Of a stretch of 39,329 bases of DNA, positions 30,791-39,329 are shown piece after piece; the stretch's first letter is position 1; each line of letters begins with the position of its first letter. The stretch lies in contig JAAFJL010000031.1 of the NCBI GenBank assembly GCA_013298865.1, positions 1-39,329 of the forward strand. Reading direction: 5' to 3'. This stretch comes from Cytophagales bacterium. Its GTDB lineage: Bacteria > Bacteroidota > Bacteroidia > Cytophagales > Spirosomataceae. The position numbers and the translations under genes were made by a program. Under the pieces are notes generated by a model. It ran no database searches, was not told the origin of the DNA, and saw only the letters and a list, made by a program, of their open reading frames with translations.

Positions 30791-32626
30791 TTGAAAACAT
30801 ACCTTCGCATACTGCGGTATTCACCACTGAAAAATTTCATTTTACCCTTCTTTATTTGCTCGGTTATGGCAAGTTCTTTCGGGATTTTGAACTTTGCGTT
30901 ATTACAACCACTTTTGGACATTCTTTTTAGTGAAAAACCTATCCAACTTACCCCAAAGCCAGTTTTTGAATTCTCAATTACTTATTTTTCGGCACTTTTT
31001 AATCATACTTTAACTAAAATTGCTACTGAAAAAAGTAAAATAAATGCCCTTTGGTTTGTCTGTGGGGTTATCGTAAGTTCGGTTTTCATGTCGAATATCT
31101 TTCGGTATTTATCCACCAGAATTATTGAAAAAGTAAAAGGACTTACCGTAGCACATCTTCGTCAGGCGGTTTTTGAAAAAACCATTCACCTGCATTTAGG
31201 ATTCTTTTCAACCGAAAAAAAAGGAAATATTATCGCCCACATGACAACCGATATTCAGGAGGTCGAAAACTCAGTCGGCAAAACCTTTACGGCATTATTC
31301 AAGGAAAGTTTTCAGTTAGTTTTTTTCTTTGGAACACTGTTTTACAAATCTGTTGAACTCACTCTTTTTTCACTAATTGTTATCCCGATTTCAGGAGTAA
31401 TTATTGGTTCACTCAGCAAAAAACTTCGAGAAAATGCCCAAGAAGTACAACAAAAACAAGGCAATCTTTTCTCGATTTTGGATGAAACTTTTGGGGGAAT
31501 CCGAGTAGTAAAAGGCTTCAATGCGGAGACATTTATCAAGAAAAAATTTAAAGATGAAAACTTTAGCTATTTTCATTCTTGGCTGAAATTAGTTTTTCGT
31601 CAGGAGTCTGCATCTCCTATGTCAGAATTTTTAGGCGTTGTTACCGTGGCGGGTATCCTGATTTACGGTGGTTCGTTGGTGCTTTCAGGACAATCAAATA
31701 TGTCGGCTTCTTCATTTATTACCTACATTATTTTGTTTTCACAGGTAACTCGCCCTGCCAAAGAAATTTCCAATGCCATCTCTGGTGTGCAACGTGGCGT
31801 GGCAGCAGCAGAGCGAATTTTGAACTTAATTGATACCCCAAATCCGATTCAAGACAAAGCAAATCCGATTGAAATTGAAGGTTTTAATCAGGAAATTGAG
31901 TTCAAAAATGTGGGTTTTGCTTACAATGAAAACACGCAGGTTCTCAATAATATTTCGTTCAAAATACCAAAAGGAAAAACCGTTGCTTTGGTAGGTTCTT
32001 CGGGTGGCGGAAAATCAACAATTGCAGATTTAGTCCCAAGATTTTATGACCCAACACAAGGGCAAATCCTGATTGATGGACAAGATTTACGAGATATTTC
32101 TCAGGGTTCGCTCAGAAACCTCATGGGAATCGTGACGCAAGAATCAATTTTGTTCAATGATACAATACAAAATAATATTGCTTTTGGCTCAGAAGTATCT
32201 GAAAATCAGATAATTGACGCAGCAAAAATTGCCAACGCTCATCAATTTATCTCTGAAAGTCCAGACGGATACGAAACCTCCATTGGCGAACGTGGCGGAA
32301 AATTATCGGGCGGGCAACGCCAGCGTATGAGTATCGCAAGAGCAATTTTGAGGAATCCGCCGATTTTAATTTTGGATGAAGCGACCTCTGCTTTGGATAC
32401 TGAATCTGAAAAATTGCTGCAGGAAGCCCTGACAAATTTGATGAAAAACAGGACAACTTTAGTTATTGCCCATCGCCTCAGTACGATTCAGCACGCCGAT
32501 GAAATTCTGGTCATTCACCAAGGACAAATCATCGAGCGAGGCACGCATTCTGTATTGTTGGAAATTGAAGATGGGTTTTATAAGAAATTGAGTTCGATGC
32601 AGAAAGTTCCAAGTGCTGAAGCGTAG
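30791..32626 (+). CDS. MsbA-like ABC exporter (half transporter)
   Basis: A 611-residue fused membrane/ATPase protein that should act as a homodimer, probably flipping lipid A or another lipid. The start is TTG at 30791 (MKTYLRILRYSPL when initiated with Met). Six membrane segments lie in about 17-340, with the coupling region QKQGNLFSILDETFGGIRVV. The ATPase has Walker A GSSGGGKST at 402-410, signature KLSGGQRQR and Walker B ILILDEATSALD. It lacks a C39 domain, unlike the exporter at 184-2379, so it is not the peptide processor. The neighbouring glycosyltransferase fits an envelope role. Confidence 0.9.
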   Translation: MKTYLRILRYSPLKNFILPFFICSVMASSFGILNFALLQPLLDILFSEKPIQLTPKPVFEFSITYFSALFNHTLTKIATEKSKINALWFVCGVIVSSVFMSNIFRYLSTRIIEKVKGLTVAHLRQAVFEKTIHLHLGFFSTEKKGNIIAHMTTDIQEVENSVGKTFTALFKESFQLVFFFGTLFYKSVELTLFSLIVIPISGVIIGSLSKKLRENAQEVQQKQGNLFSILDETFGGIRVVKGFNAETFIKKKFKDENFSYFHSWLKLVFRQESASPMSEFLGVVTVAGILIYGGSLVLSGQSNMSASSFITYIILFSQVTRPAKEISNAISGVQRGVAAAERILNLIDTPNPIQDKANPIEIEGFNQEIEFKNVGFAYNENTQVLNNISFKIPKGKTVALVGSSGGGKSTIADLVPRFYDPTQGQILIDGQDLRDISQGSLRNLMGIVTQESILFNDTIQNNIAFGSEVSENQIIDAAKIANAHQFISESPDGYETSIGERGGKLSGGQRQRMSIARAILRNPPILILDEATSALDTESEKLLQEALTNLMKNRTTLVIAHRLSTIQHADEILVIHQGQIIERGTHSVLLEIEDGFYKKLSSMQKVPSAEA

Positions 32627-32808
32627 AAATGGGAAAAGATAGAGAAACTGTACAAGTAGCTGTTGGCTGTTGGCTATTAGCCTTAAAATCAGAAGTTTAT
32701 CTAATTAAAAGTGTCGATTATAAAATATTTGTTACTTATCAGTGAGTTACAACAATTCAACAACTCAAATCTCAACAATCTGAGTATAACCCATTCCATA
32801 TTTATCCA

Positions 32809-33657
32809 TCACCCGTAAGTTCGCTTGAATTGTGAGGGATTTATGCCTTTGATTTGCTTAAAAACTCTTCCGAAATAAGAGACGTTATTGAAACCACAAC
32901 GAAAACAAATATCTGTAATTTCGAGACCCTGCAAGAACATTTTACAAGCCTGATTGATACGATATTCATTTGTGAAATCCGTAAAAGTTTGATTAAGATT
33001 TTTTTTGAAATAATTACAAAATGCAGGAATTGTGAGATTACAAATATTTGCAACTATTTGAATATCAATATTTTGTGAATAATTTTCTTCTACATATTTA
33101 TAAATTTTTTCTAATCTTACTTGGTCTTTTTGGCTAAAATTATACCGAATATCAACGGCATTCAATGCCAAATACTCGGTTGAGTTTGCTAAAGTCTGGA
33201 GAATATGCAGCAATTCAATCAAGCGTTCAAACTGGGATAAATTGGGTAGTTTTTTCATTTTCTCAGATAAAAACTGCTTAGTTTCTCCGTAAAAACTAAG
33301 TCCTTGTTTAGAACGGTCAAACAGTTTTCTGATATGTTCCATTTCTGGTTTATTCAGAAAATTTTCTCCCAAAAAATCCTCTCTAAACTGAATCACCACT
33401 TCCTCGTGCGTACCCACAGAACCGTAACCAAAGCCTCCATGCGGAAGATTTGCCCCAATCAAGACTAAATCTCCACCAGTATAATTACTGAGATGATTGC
33501 CCACGTGCCGCCGTCCGTCACCATCAAAAACACAAACGATTTCGTATTCTGGATGATAATGATAATGCCATTTAAAGGTATCTGCAACTACCTGATGATG
33601 CAATAATCTGAAAGAACTACCAGCATCAGGCTGAATGATTTCAAACTCAGTTTTCAT
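32809..33657 (-). CDS. AraC-family regulator with cupin sensor domain
   Basis: A 282-residue one-component regulator. The N-terminal half is a cupin barrel (HYHYHPEYEIVCVFDGDGRR, GDLVLIGANLPHGG) that would bind a sugar. The C-terminal 100 residues are an AraC DNA-binding domain (QIVANICNLTIPAFCNYFKK, FTDFTNEYRINQACKMFLQG, ITDICFRCGFNNVSYFGRVF). It is divergent from the transporter and trehalase genes across a 256-base gap. By position it should control trehalose uptake and breakdown, a common arrangement. Confidence 0.9.
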   Translation of the reverse strand: MKTEFEIIQPDAGSSFRLLHHQVVADTFKWHYHYHPEYEIVCVFDGDGRRHVGNHLSNYTGGDLVLIGANLPHGGFGYGSVGTHEEVVIQFREDFLGENFLNKPEMEHIRKLFDRSKQGLSFYGETKQFLSEKMKKLPNLSQFERLIELLHILQTLANSTEYLALNAVDIRYNFSQKDQVRLEKIYKYVEENYSQNIDIQIVANICNLTIPAFCNYFKKNLNQTFTDFTNEYRINQACKMFLQGLEITDICFRCGFNNVSYFGRVFKQIKGINPSQFKRTYG

Positions 33658-33774
33658 TTGATTAATTTCAAGAATAATTATAACCTTACTTTGAATTATT
33701 ACTAAATTACTCAGTATTTTTATAATACTCGCAGAAAAATATTAACACAGTACTTTTTTCTATAAATCTAAGAG

Positions 33775-33805
33775 TTGTGTTTAGATGAATTTTATCTGAA
33801 ATTTG
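33775..33805 (+). promoter_or_regulatory. Candidate promoter for the MFS-trehalase transcript
   Basis: TTG at 33775 and box GAAATTTG (33798-33805) are 23 bases apart, the same geometry as the fur promoter. The box deviates from TAnnTTTG at its first base. The resulting leader would contain a short open frame and a terminator hairpin. Confidence 0.4.
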
Positions 33806-33823
33806 TAAGCCATTAACCATTTC

Positions 33824-33847
33824 ATGAGTACAAAAACAATTGATTAA
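33824..33847 (+). CDS. Possible leader peptide of seven residues
   Basis: ATG AGT ACA AAA ACA ATT GAT TAA gives MSTKTID. It stands between a candidate promoter and a perfect terminator hairpin, as attenuator leader peptides do. It has no run of one amino acid, so which tRNA or signal it might sense is unclear. It may be chance. Confidence 0.25.
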   Translation: MSTKTID

Positions 33848-33851
33848 TCTG

Positions 33852-33880
33852 AAAAGCGGACAAAAGTCCGCTTTTTGTTT
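33852..33880 (+). terminator. Rho-independent terminator upstream of the MFS gene (possible attenuator)
   Basis: aaaagcggac pairs perfectly with gtccgctttt around an AAAA loop, then TGTTTT. The stop-type hairpin ends about 34 bases before the MFS start on the same strand. No annotated plus-strand gene ends nearby, so it must end a short leader or small RNA. Confidence 0.75.
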
Positions 33881-33913
33881 TAAATTTAGTAGTTATCCAA
33901 AAAACCAAGACCC

Positions 33914-35137
33914 ATGAACAACCACAAAATCAAACTATCTATTTTTATTAACTATTTCCTTTTTGCTATTTTACTGAATAGCGTAGGAACAGTCATCTTG
34001 CAAGTCCAAACTTCTTACGGAATTACGGCATCATCAGCAGCAATTTTGGAGGCTTTCAAAGATTTGAGTATCGCTCTTATTTCATTTTTAGTAGCATCGT
34101 ACATCACGAGAATCGGCTATAAAAATTCTATGCTTTTGGCATTGATTATTGTAGCAATTACTTGTTTGGGAATGCCCCTTGTGAATCAATTTTGGATGAC
34201 AAAACTGCTATTCGGAGCGGTAGGGGCAAGTTTTGCTCTGATAAAAGTCTCTGTTTATGGTACAATTGGTCTAATCGTGAAGGACCAAAAAGAGCATATC
34301 AGTCTCATGAATTTTATCGAATCTTTCTTCATGGTGGGTATCCTGACGGGGTATTTTATTTTCGGGGCATTCATCGACGACGCAAATCCGCAATCTGGTA
34401 ATTGGGTCAACGTATATTACCTACTGGCAGGTTTGGCGGTTATTGCTTTTTTAATTTTATCAACTACCCAAATTGATGAGTCGAGTATTAAAAATCCAAC
34501 AGAGAAAACTGCACTTGGAGACTTCGAGGCAATGTTTCGCTTGGCAATCGTCCCTGTGGTTTTGGTGTTTGTAGCAAGTGCTTTTATTTACGTTTTGATT
34601 GAACAAAGTATCATGAGTTGGTTGCCGACTTTCAATAATAAAGTCTTACATTTACCTAATACCCTGAGCGTCCAGATGGCGAGTATCTTGGCGGCTTCTA
34701 CGGCATTGGGTCGTTTTTTGGCTGGTATTGTTTTAAAGAAAATAAAATGGGTTACTGTGCTGATAATCTGTGTGTTACTGGCTGGTGGAATGGTTTTATT
34801 GGCTTTGCCATTGGCACAAAATCTTGGTAACGAAGCAATCACAGGCTGGAATAATGCACCGCTTGTTGCCTTTATTTTTCCGATGATTGGCTTGGTCATC
34901 GCACCCATTTATCCTGCCATTAACTCTGTGATTTTGAGTTCGTTACCTACCCGTCAGCACGGAATGATGTCTGGTCTGATTGTCATTTTTTCGGCATTGG
35001 GTGGTACAACAGGTTCGTTAATCACAGGTTATATTTTTGAACATTACGGCGGACAAAATGCCTTCTATTTTTCACTCATTCCGATGACAATTTTGATTGT
35101 ATGTTTGGTATTTTTTAATAAATTAGCAAAAAAATAA
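33914..35137 (+). CDS. MFS transporter, probable sugar permease
   Basis: A 407-residue inner-membrane protein with twelve hydrophobic segments and a central cytoplasmic loop near residues 185-210. Segments include LSIFINYFLFAILLNSVGTV at the start and GMMSGLIVIFSALGGTTGSL near the end. The family is MFS; the sequence feel is that of FHS/fucose-permease-like members. It precedes the trehalase gene by 148 bases with an AraC regulator divergent, so trehalose or a related disaccharide is the likely substrate. Its leader holds a terminator hairpin, so expression may be attenuated. Confidence 0.85.
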   Translation: MNNHKIKLSIFINYFLFAILLNSVGTVILQVQTSYGITASSAAILEAFKDLSIALISFLVASYITRIGYKNSMLLALIIVAITCLGMPLVNQFWMTKLLFGAVGASFALIKVSVYGTIGLIVKDQKEHISLMNFIESFFMVGILTGYFIFGAFIDDANPQSGNWVNVYYLLAGLAVIAFLILSTTQIDESSIKNPTEKTALGDFEAMFRLAIVPVVLVFVASAFIYVLIEQSIMSWLPTFNNKVLHLPNTLSVQMASILAASTALGRFLAGIVLKKIKWVTVLIICVLLAGGMVLLALPLAQNLGNEAITGWNNAPLVAFIFPMIGLVIAPIYPAINSVILSSLPTRQHGMMSGLIVIFSALGGTTGSLITGYIFEHYGGQNAFYFSLIPMTILIVCLVFFNKLAKK

Positions 35138-35262
35138 GTTGTAAGTCGTAGGTATGAGGTCGTAGATATGAGGTATGAGGTTGTAGATTATTCGTAAAAC
35201 TACTGTCCCACACACGAATTAATACACGACCTCATACCTATTGCCTTATACCTAAATTTCCC
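35136..35262. repeat. Inverted repeat of GTAGGTATGAGGTCG words
   Basis: agttgtaagtcgtaggtatg and aggtcgtagatatgaggtat on the left face acgacctcatacctattgcc and ttataccta on the right. It starts at the stop of the MFS gene and lies in the transcript between MFS and trehalase. Confidence 0.8.
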
Positions 35263-35285
35263 TTCCACTAAGATTTTATCCAAAA

Positions 35286-36788
35286 ATGACAAAGTTATCT
35301 AAAAATTCATATCTATTTGCTGATTCTGAACTGTTCAAGGTGGTTCAGATGAGTGATATTTTCCCTGACTCCAAGACTTTTACTGATTATGTTCCAATTC
35401 GTTCTTTAGAAAAAATTGAGGCTAAATATCTAAAAAAATGCCAAGTTCCAGACTTTAGTCTAAAAGCATTTGTCGAGAAGCATTTTTATAAGCAACCTTT
35501 TCAATCCATTGATTATCAGAGTGATAGTACAAAATCTATAGAACAGCATTTGGGTGAATTGTGGCAAGTTCTTAGGCGTGAACCTGCTACGTCAGAAGGC
35601 TCTTTGATTGAAATTCCGTACCCGTATATCGTGCCAGGGGGGCGTTTTCAGGAGATTTATTATTGGGATAGTTATTTTACCATTTTGGGTTTGCAGGCAA
35701 GCAGACAAATTGATTTAATCGAAAACATTGTCAATAATTTTGCACATCTTATCAACCGATTCGGGTATATTCCAAACGGTAATAGAACGTACTTTTTGGG
35801 GCGTTCGCAACCTCCTTTTTTCTCGTTGATGGTCAATGTTCTGAGAGAAGAAAAAGGAGACGAAATCCTATTGAAATATTTACCAGTTTTGGTAAAAGAA
35901 TATCAATTTTGGATGCAAGGAAAAGAAGAACTTTCAGATGAAAATAATACCCATAAAAGAGTGGTTTTATTGGAAAAAGATGTTGTACTAAATCGCTATT
36001 GGGACGAACACGACACACCCAGACCAGAATCTTACAGGGAAGACTTAGAACTGGCAAAAGGTAGCTCAGTTTATCCAGAAGGAATTTTTAGAGATATTCG
36101 TGCAGCCGCAGAATCTGGTTGGGACTTTAGTAGTCGCTGGTTTAGGGATGGTAAAAATATGAGTACGATTCATACAACCGAGATTCTCCCAGTCGATTTG
36201 AATTGCTTATTATTCAACCTTGAAAAAACGATCTTTAGAGGTTATTTATTAGCAGAAAAAAAAGGCAAAACCGATCAATATTTTGCCCTTGCCCAGCAAA
36301 GAGAAAAGGCGATTGAAAAGTATTTTTTCAATGAAAAAAAATCTTTCTATTGTGATTATGATTTTATGGAAAAATCGTATAAAAATCATTGTACTTTGGC
36401 AGGTGTTTTTCCGTTGTTTTTCAATTTAAGTAATTCGTTTCAAGCTAAGAAAATAGCAGGGATTTTAGAAGAGAAATTCTTGAAAGATGGTGGACTGACC
36501 ACAAGCCTAAATCAAACGGGGCAGCAGTGGGATGCTCCTAATGGTTGGGCTCCTTTGCAATACATAACATACAGAGCGTTAGTTAATTATGGTTTTATGG
36601 AATTGGCTAATACCATAAAAACTCGTTGGATGCAGACCAACGAAAAAGTGTATCTCTCGACAGGAAAAATGACTGAAAAATACAATGTTGAAACGACCAA
36701 TATAGAAGCAGGTGGTGGCGAATATCCAAATCAAGATGGTTTTGGTTGGACAAATGGAGTTTATTTGAAGTTTTGTTCTTTAAAATAG
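35286..36788 (+). CDS. Trehalase (GH37)
   Basis: Splits trehalose into two glucose molecules. The 500-residue protein has both family signatures: PGGRFQEIYYWDSYF from residue 117 and QWDAPNGWAPLQY from residue 414. The likely catalytic acid is D280 in ESGWDFSSRW and the base E479 in EAGGGEYPNQDGFGWTNG. There is no signal peptide, so it is the cytoplasmic (TreF-like) form and needs an importer, provided by the MFS gene upstream. The gene pair and the divergent AraC regulator make a compact trehalose-use module. Confidence 0.95.
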   Translation: MTKLSKNSYLFADSELFKVVQMSDIFPDSKTFTDYVPIRSLEKIEAKYLKKCQVPDFSLKAFVEKHFYKQPFQSIDYQSDSTKSIEQHLGELWQVLRREPATSEGSLIEIPYPYIVPGGRFQEIYYWDSYFTILGLQASRQIDLIENIVNNFAHLINRFGYIPNGNRTYFLGRSQPPFFSLMVNVLREEKGDEILLKYLPVLVKEYQFWMQGKEELSDENNTHKRVVLLEKDVVLNRYWDEHDTPRPESYREDLELAKGSSVYPEGIFRDIRAAAESGWDFSSRWFRDGKNMSTIHTTEILPVDLNCLLFNLEKTIFRGYLLAEKKGKTDQYFALAQQREKAIEKYFFNEKKSFYCDYDFMEKSYKNHCTLAGVFPLFFNLSNSFQAKKIAGILEEKFLKDGGLTTSLNQTGQQWDAPNGWAPLQYITYRALVNYGFMELANTIKTRWMQTNEKVYLSTGKMTEKYNVETTNIEAGGGEYPNQDGFGWTNGVYLKFCSLK

Positions 36789-36823
36789 GTTTTGATTTTT
36801 GGTGTCAGCGTCAGTGGTGGGGT

Positions 36824-36914
36824 TGTGTAAAAAGTCTAAAGTTAATAGTATAAGCTTTGTGTAAGTTGTTACGCACTCCGTTTACTTTCAACTTTTAACT
36901 TTCAACTTTTTACA
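36824..36914. repeat. Inverted repeat of AACTTTTAACTTTC words
   Basis: gtgtaaaaagtctaaagtta on the left faces ttactttcaacttttaactt and tcaactttttacataac on the right. It separates the convergent trehalase and peroxiredoxin-like genes and could end both transcripts. It contains GTTACGCACTCCGTT, a one-mismatch copy of a sequence at 6443-6457. Confidence 0.75.
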
Positions 36915-36945
36915 TAACCCAACAATAGTTCTATGTACGAAAATC

Positions 36946-37530
36946 CTACAAACTTCCCATTACATCTTCCATTTTTGCACGGATAGAATAATTTGGGTCA
37001 AAATGAACAAATTCAATTTTTCCGTTTTTCCCAATTACATAAGTTGCAGGCACGGGTAGCACATTGTCATTAAAACCGTTACGTTTGTTCAAATCAATTC
37101 CGTAGGTTTTAAATTTCCCTTTCAATTCATCGTTGAGTTCATACAAAACCTTGTAGTCAGTCATGATTGTACGATGTTCATCATAAACTACCGAAAACGA
37201 TGCCTTCGTTTTGTCAATCATTTCCTTGACAAACTCATTCGTTTCTGGGGTAACGGCTATCACAGAAACGCCCTTCTCAGCGAATTTAGCAACATTTGTT
37301 TGTAATTCGCTCATGTATTTGTTACAGTAAGGACACCATGCTCCACGATAAAAAGTCATCACAACCTTCCCTTTTTTGAGCATCTCAGAAAGCATAATTT
37401 TATTTCCTGCATAGTCAGTTACAACAAATTCTGGAGCAGTATCACCTACTTTCAAGCCCTTCGGAGCTTCGTTTTGGGCAATTACTTGTACCCCAAAACA
37501 CAGCAATAAAATAGTAATTAGTTTTTTCAT
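36946..37530 (-). CDS. Peroxiredoxin-like (AhpC/TSA) secreted thioredoxin-fold protein
   Basis: A 194-residue protein with signal peptide MKKLITILLLCFGVQVIAQ, so it acts in the periplasm. The AhpC/TSA fold is clear: GDTAPEFVVTDYAGNKIMLS, then FYRGAWCPYCNKYMSELQ with C66 and C69, and GVSVIAVTPETNEFVKEM. The CPYC motif is that of thioredoxin-like disulfide enzymes rather than the TxxC of classic peroxiredoxins, so it may reduce peroxides or control disulfides (TlpA-like). It stands alone between convergent trehalase and the divergent barrel-like gene. Substrate unknown. Confidence 0.88.
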   Translation of the reverse strand: MKKLITILLLCFGVQVIAQNEAPKGLKVGDTAPEFVVTDYAGNKIMLSEMLKKGKVVMTFYRGAWCPYCNKYMSELQTNVAKFAEKGVSVIAVTPETNEFVKEMIDKTKASFSVVYDEHRTIMTDYKVLYELNDELKGKFKTYGIDLNKRNGFNDNVLPVPATYVIGKNGKIEFVHFDPNYSIRAKMEDVMGSL

Positions 37531-37765
37531 GGAATGATTTTTGATTAAAATTTTAGGTAAAAGTAACTTGTCTGAACCTGAAGGACTGTCATGTAACCGA
37601 CAGTTTTGAATTTCAGTTGAGATTTAAAATATAGACGCATCCATTGTGCCATTTATTTCGTATGTACTTAAAAAAAACCATCCTGATTTTGTCTTATATC
37701 TGACATTCTGAGTTTTTGGAGCTACGTATTTTTGTCTGAGGCATAAAATCAGCCTTTAATATATC

Positions 37766-38521
37766 ATGAAAAAAATATTCCTATTTTTAATTATTGTATT
37801 GATTTTCAGTACATTAACAAAAGCACAAATTGCACAACCTTATTTTTATACTAAATCTCAAACAAATCTTGATATTGCTTTAGCAGTAGGCAATCAGGCA
37901 GTTTCACCTTCTATTTCTTATTCAAAATTGCATAGTTTTTCTGAAAATAGAAGGTTTAAAATTGGTTATGGTTTTAGGTTGAATAATTTTTTTGGGGCAA
38001 CTAAAGATGCTATCACAGCCCCTGCTAAACTTACTTCTGGAACATATAGTGTTGCTTCTCTTTTTTCAGACTATCAACTTAATAATCTGGATACGCTGAA
38101 ATTAAACAGTGTTTGGACGACCTCGATTAATGCAAAAGTTGTGGTTCAGTACAGTATCAGGAAATTTGACATTGGGTTTAATATTGACGTGGTGGGTTTA
38201 ACTTTTGGAGGTAAACAGACAGGGCAATTTTTGGCAAATGAATCCCCAAATTTTCATAAATCTGCCCAAATAGCCAATCCTTCTGCATTGAATTTGCTAC
38301 TGATTGGGGATAGTGACAAAGGCAGTCTGAATTCTGAGATTTTTGTTCGATATTGGGTCAGTGATCGCATGGCAGTACGTGTCGGTGGCAGTTATCAGTT
38401 TTTGGAATATTCGACGGATAAAAATCTCACATTTGAAAACGAACGTTTCAGAATCAAAACATTTATGCCTTTTGCTGCTATTACTTTCTCTCCTTTTAAA
38501 ATGTTTTATCAAGATTTATGA
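37766..38521 (+). CDS. Secreted protein, probable outer-membrane beta-barrel
   Basis: A 251-residue product with signal peptide MKKIFLFLIIVLIFSTLTKA. The mature chain has alternating polar/hydrophobic strands with aromatic girdles (FKIGYGFRLNNFFGA, RKFDIGFNIDVVGLTFGG, NSEIFVRYWVSDRMAVRVGG, SYQFLEYST) and ends FKMFYQDL, consistent with a small barrel. A TATTTTTG box (37727-37734) precedes the gene by about 30 bases. It has no recognised family. An inverted repeat follows the stop by 57 bases. Confidence 0.75.
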   Translation: MKKIFLFLIIVLIFSTLTKAQIAQPYFYTKSQTNLDIALAVGNQAVSPSISYSKLHSFSENRRFKIGYGFRLNNFFGATKDAITAPAKLTSGTYSVASLFSDYQLNNLDTLKLNSVWTTSINAKVVVQYSIRKFDIGFNIDVVGLTFGGKQTGQFLANESPNFHKSAQIANPSALNLLLIGDSDKGSLNSEIFVRYWVSDRMAVRVGGSYQFLEYSTDKNLTFENERFRIKTFMPFAAITFSPFKMFYQDL

Positions 38522-38577
38522 CGAATAATTTTTAATTTACTTGGTTCTTTTATAGTTTACAGGGAAGGCATTGCTAA

Positions 38578-38637
38578 CCATGGCACGGTTGAGATTTAAT
38601 TTCTCATAAATGGGTTTTAGCCTCAACCGTACCATGG
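38578..38637. repeat. Inverted repeat (16-base arms) between two genes
   Basis: ccatggcacggttgag (38578-38593) and ctcaaccgtaccatgg (38622-38637) pair with one mismatch around a 28-base loop. No T tract follows, so it is more likely an mRNA end or spacer hairpin. It overlaps two ATG codons that could be taken for the start of the next gene. Confidence 0.8.
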
Positions 38638-39323
38638 ATTCCCATATAATTAATGGAAGAACTACTTACTTTTCTAAAAACCATTCTTATTTGAAGACCC
38701 TCATTATCTATTTTGCAACTGCTATTATCAGTTATATTGCTACAATTCCGCCAGGACCACTGAGTGTCTTTGTGATTCATACGACACTCCAAAAAAATAT
38801 CAAAATCGCCTTGTGGGTAGCCCTGGGAGGTGTTTTTTGTGAAAGTACCTACGCCTATTTGGCAACGGAAGGTGTGGTTATTTTTGATAAATATCCGATG
38901 GTGAAATTCTGGATGCAGTGGACAATTATCGGGCTGTTGTTGATTGTAGGAACAATTACTTTTTTCCAGAAAACGAGCAAAATAGAACACGAAAGTATTT
39001 CTATTAATGGTCGTTTATTTTCCTTTCTGAAAGGCATTTCTCTATCGCTTTTCAACCCTGCTTTATTGCCATTTTGGGTTGTAGTTTTATTGAGCTATCA
39101 GAAATATGACTACCTAAAACTCGTTACTTTCACCGATAAAATTTTCTTCGTTTTGGGTGCAGGCACAGGAACATTTCTGTTGGTTTATAGCTACGCATTG
39201 ATTTCCCACAAAAAGAGAAATTTAATTTTCAAGTATCTCACAGACAGTCGATTAAATAAAATAATGGGCTGTATTTTTATTGGTTTAGCAGTTTGGCAAT
39301 TGATTAATATGGTGTTGGAGTAG
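38634..39323 (+). CDS. LysE-family amino acid exporter
   Basis: An inner-membrane translocator of the LysE/RhtB family, thought to export amino acids. Six hydrophobic segments are visible. The family motif is IATIPPGPLSVFVIHTTLQK, followed by GGVFCESTYAYLA, and a second half with FLKGISLSLFNPALLPFWVV. The start is uncertain: ATGs at 38610 and 38634 lie in the loop and arm of the hairpin 38578-38637, while a TTG at 38691 gives MKTLIIYFATAII, the normal family N-terminus (211 residues). Two other genes here seem to use TTG, so 38691 is a real alternative. The gene ends six bases before the window edge. Confidence 0.88.
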   Translation: MDSHIINGRTTYFSKNHSYLKTLIIYFATAIISYIATIPPGPLSVFVIHTTLQKNIKIALWVALGGVFCESTYAYLATEGVVIFDKYPMVKFWMQWTIIGLLLIVGTITFFQKTSKIEHESISINGRLFSFLKGISLSLFNPALLPFWVVVLLSYQKYDYLKLVTFTDKIFFVLGAGTGTFLLVYSYALISHKKRNLIFKYLTDSRLNKIMGCIFIGLAVWQLINMVLE

Positions 39324-39329
39324 GGTTAT

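Noticed and set aside
38604..38990. 128-codon frame opposite the LysE-type gene
   Set aside because: Antisense to a clear membrane protein; His/Asn/Ser-rich translation typical of a shadow frame.

Overview
The window is AT-rich and reads as a member of the Bacteroidota, probably the Cytophagales. This rests on -7 boxes of the TAnnTTTG type, the absence of Shine-Dalgarno sequences, two likely TTG starts, and Bacteroidota-type gene families: an ABC permease fused to an M1 aminopeptidase, a membrane-anchored AraC regulator, and a LytS/LytTR pair. I see no rRNA, tRNA, CRISPR array or recognisable transposase.

Left half (1 to about 20.6 kb): a large peptide natural-product locus, mostly on the minus strand. 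It holds at least twelve small precursor-like genes with double-glycine leaders. Five adjacent ones (4654-5743) have lanthipeptide-like leaders, each ending in GG at residues 28-29 of its own Met, with Cys/Ser/Thr-containing cores. Three more (19682-20478) form a second, mostly Cys-free leader family. Around them lie a C39-peptidase ABC exporter (184-2379), an HlyD-type adaptor (2500-3693), a TolC-type outer-membrane protein (17177-18670), a LanC-like cyclase (11806-12996), an ABC ATPase with its permease/M1-peptidase partner (6494-11133), two small lipoproteins that could serve in immunity, and an 8-cysteine protein (19151-19576). Regulators inside the locus are an orphan LuxR-type response regulator (13179-13862) and a LytS-type kinase/LytTR regulator pair (14960-16837). 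No LanB dehydratase is present in the window.

The main discovery is a shared promoter. Five minus-strand promoters, in front of HlyD-C39 exporter, lipoprotein-ABC-M1, LanC, a lone peptide, and the peptide trio-TolC operon, all carry TTGGTGTAA (TTGGTATAA at LanC). In all five its first base lies exactly 41 bases before the TTTG of a (T/C)AnnTTTG -7 box. This marks an activator-dependent regulon joining export, maturation, self-protection and precursors. The local LytTR or LuxR regulator is the obvious candidate activator.

Right half (20.6-39.3 kb): ordinary accessory and housekeeping genes. They are a fur/ModF-like pair, a membrane AraC regulator, a secreted protein plus YceI, purA, a secreted OmpA-like protein, a glycosyltransferase, an MsbA-like ABC exporter, a trehalose module (divergent AraC regulator, MFS transporter, trehalase), a thioredoxin-fold peroxiredoxin-like protein, a probable barrel protein and a LysE-type exporter.

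Throughout, many intergenic gaps carry imperfect inverted repeats built of short repeated DNA words. A few word families recur at distant sites, and several genes end inside them.
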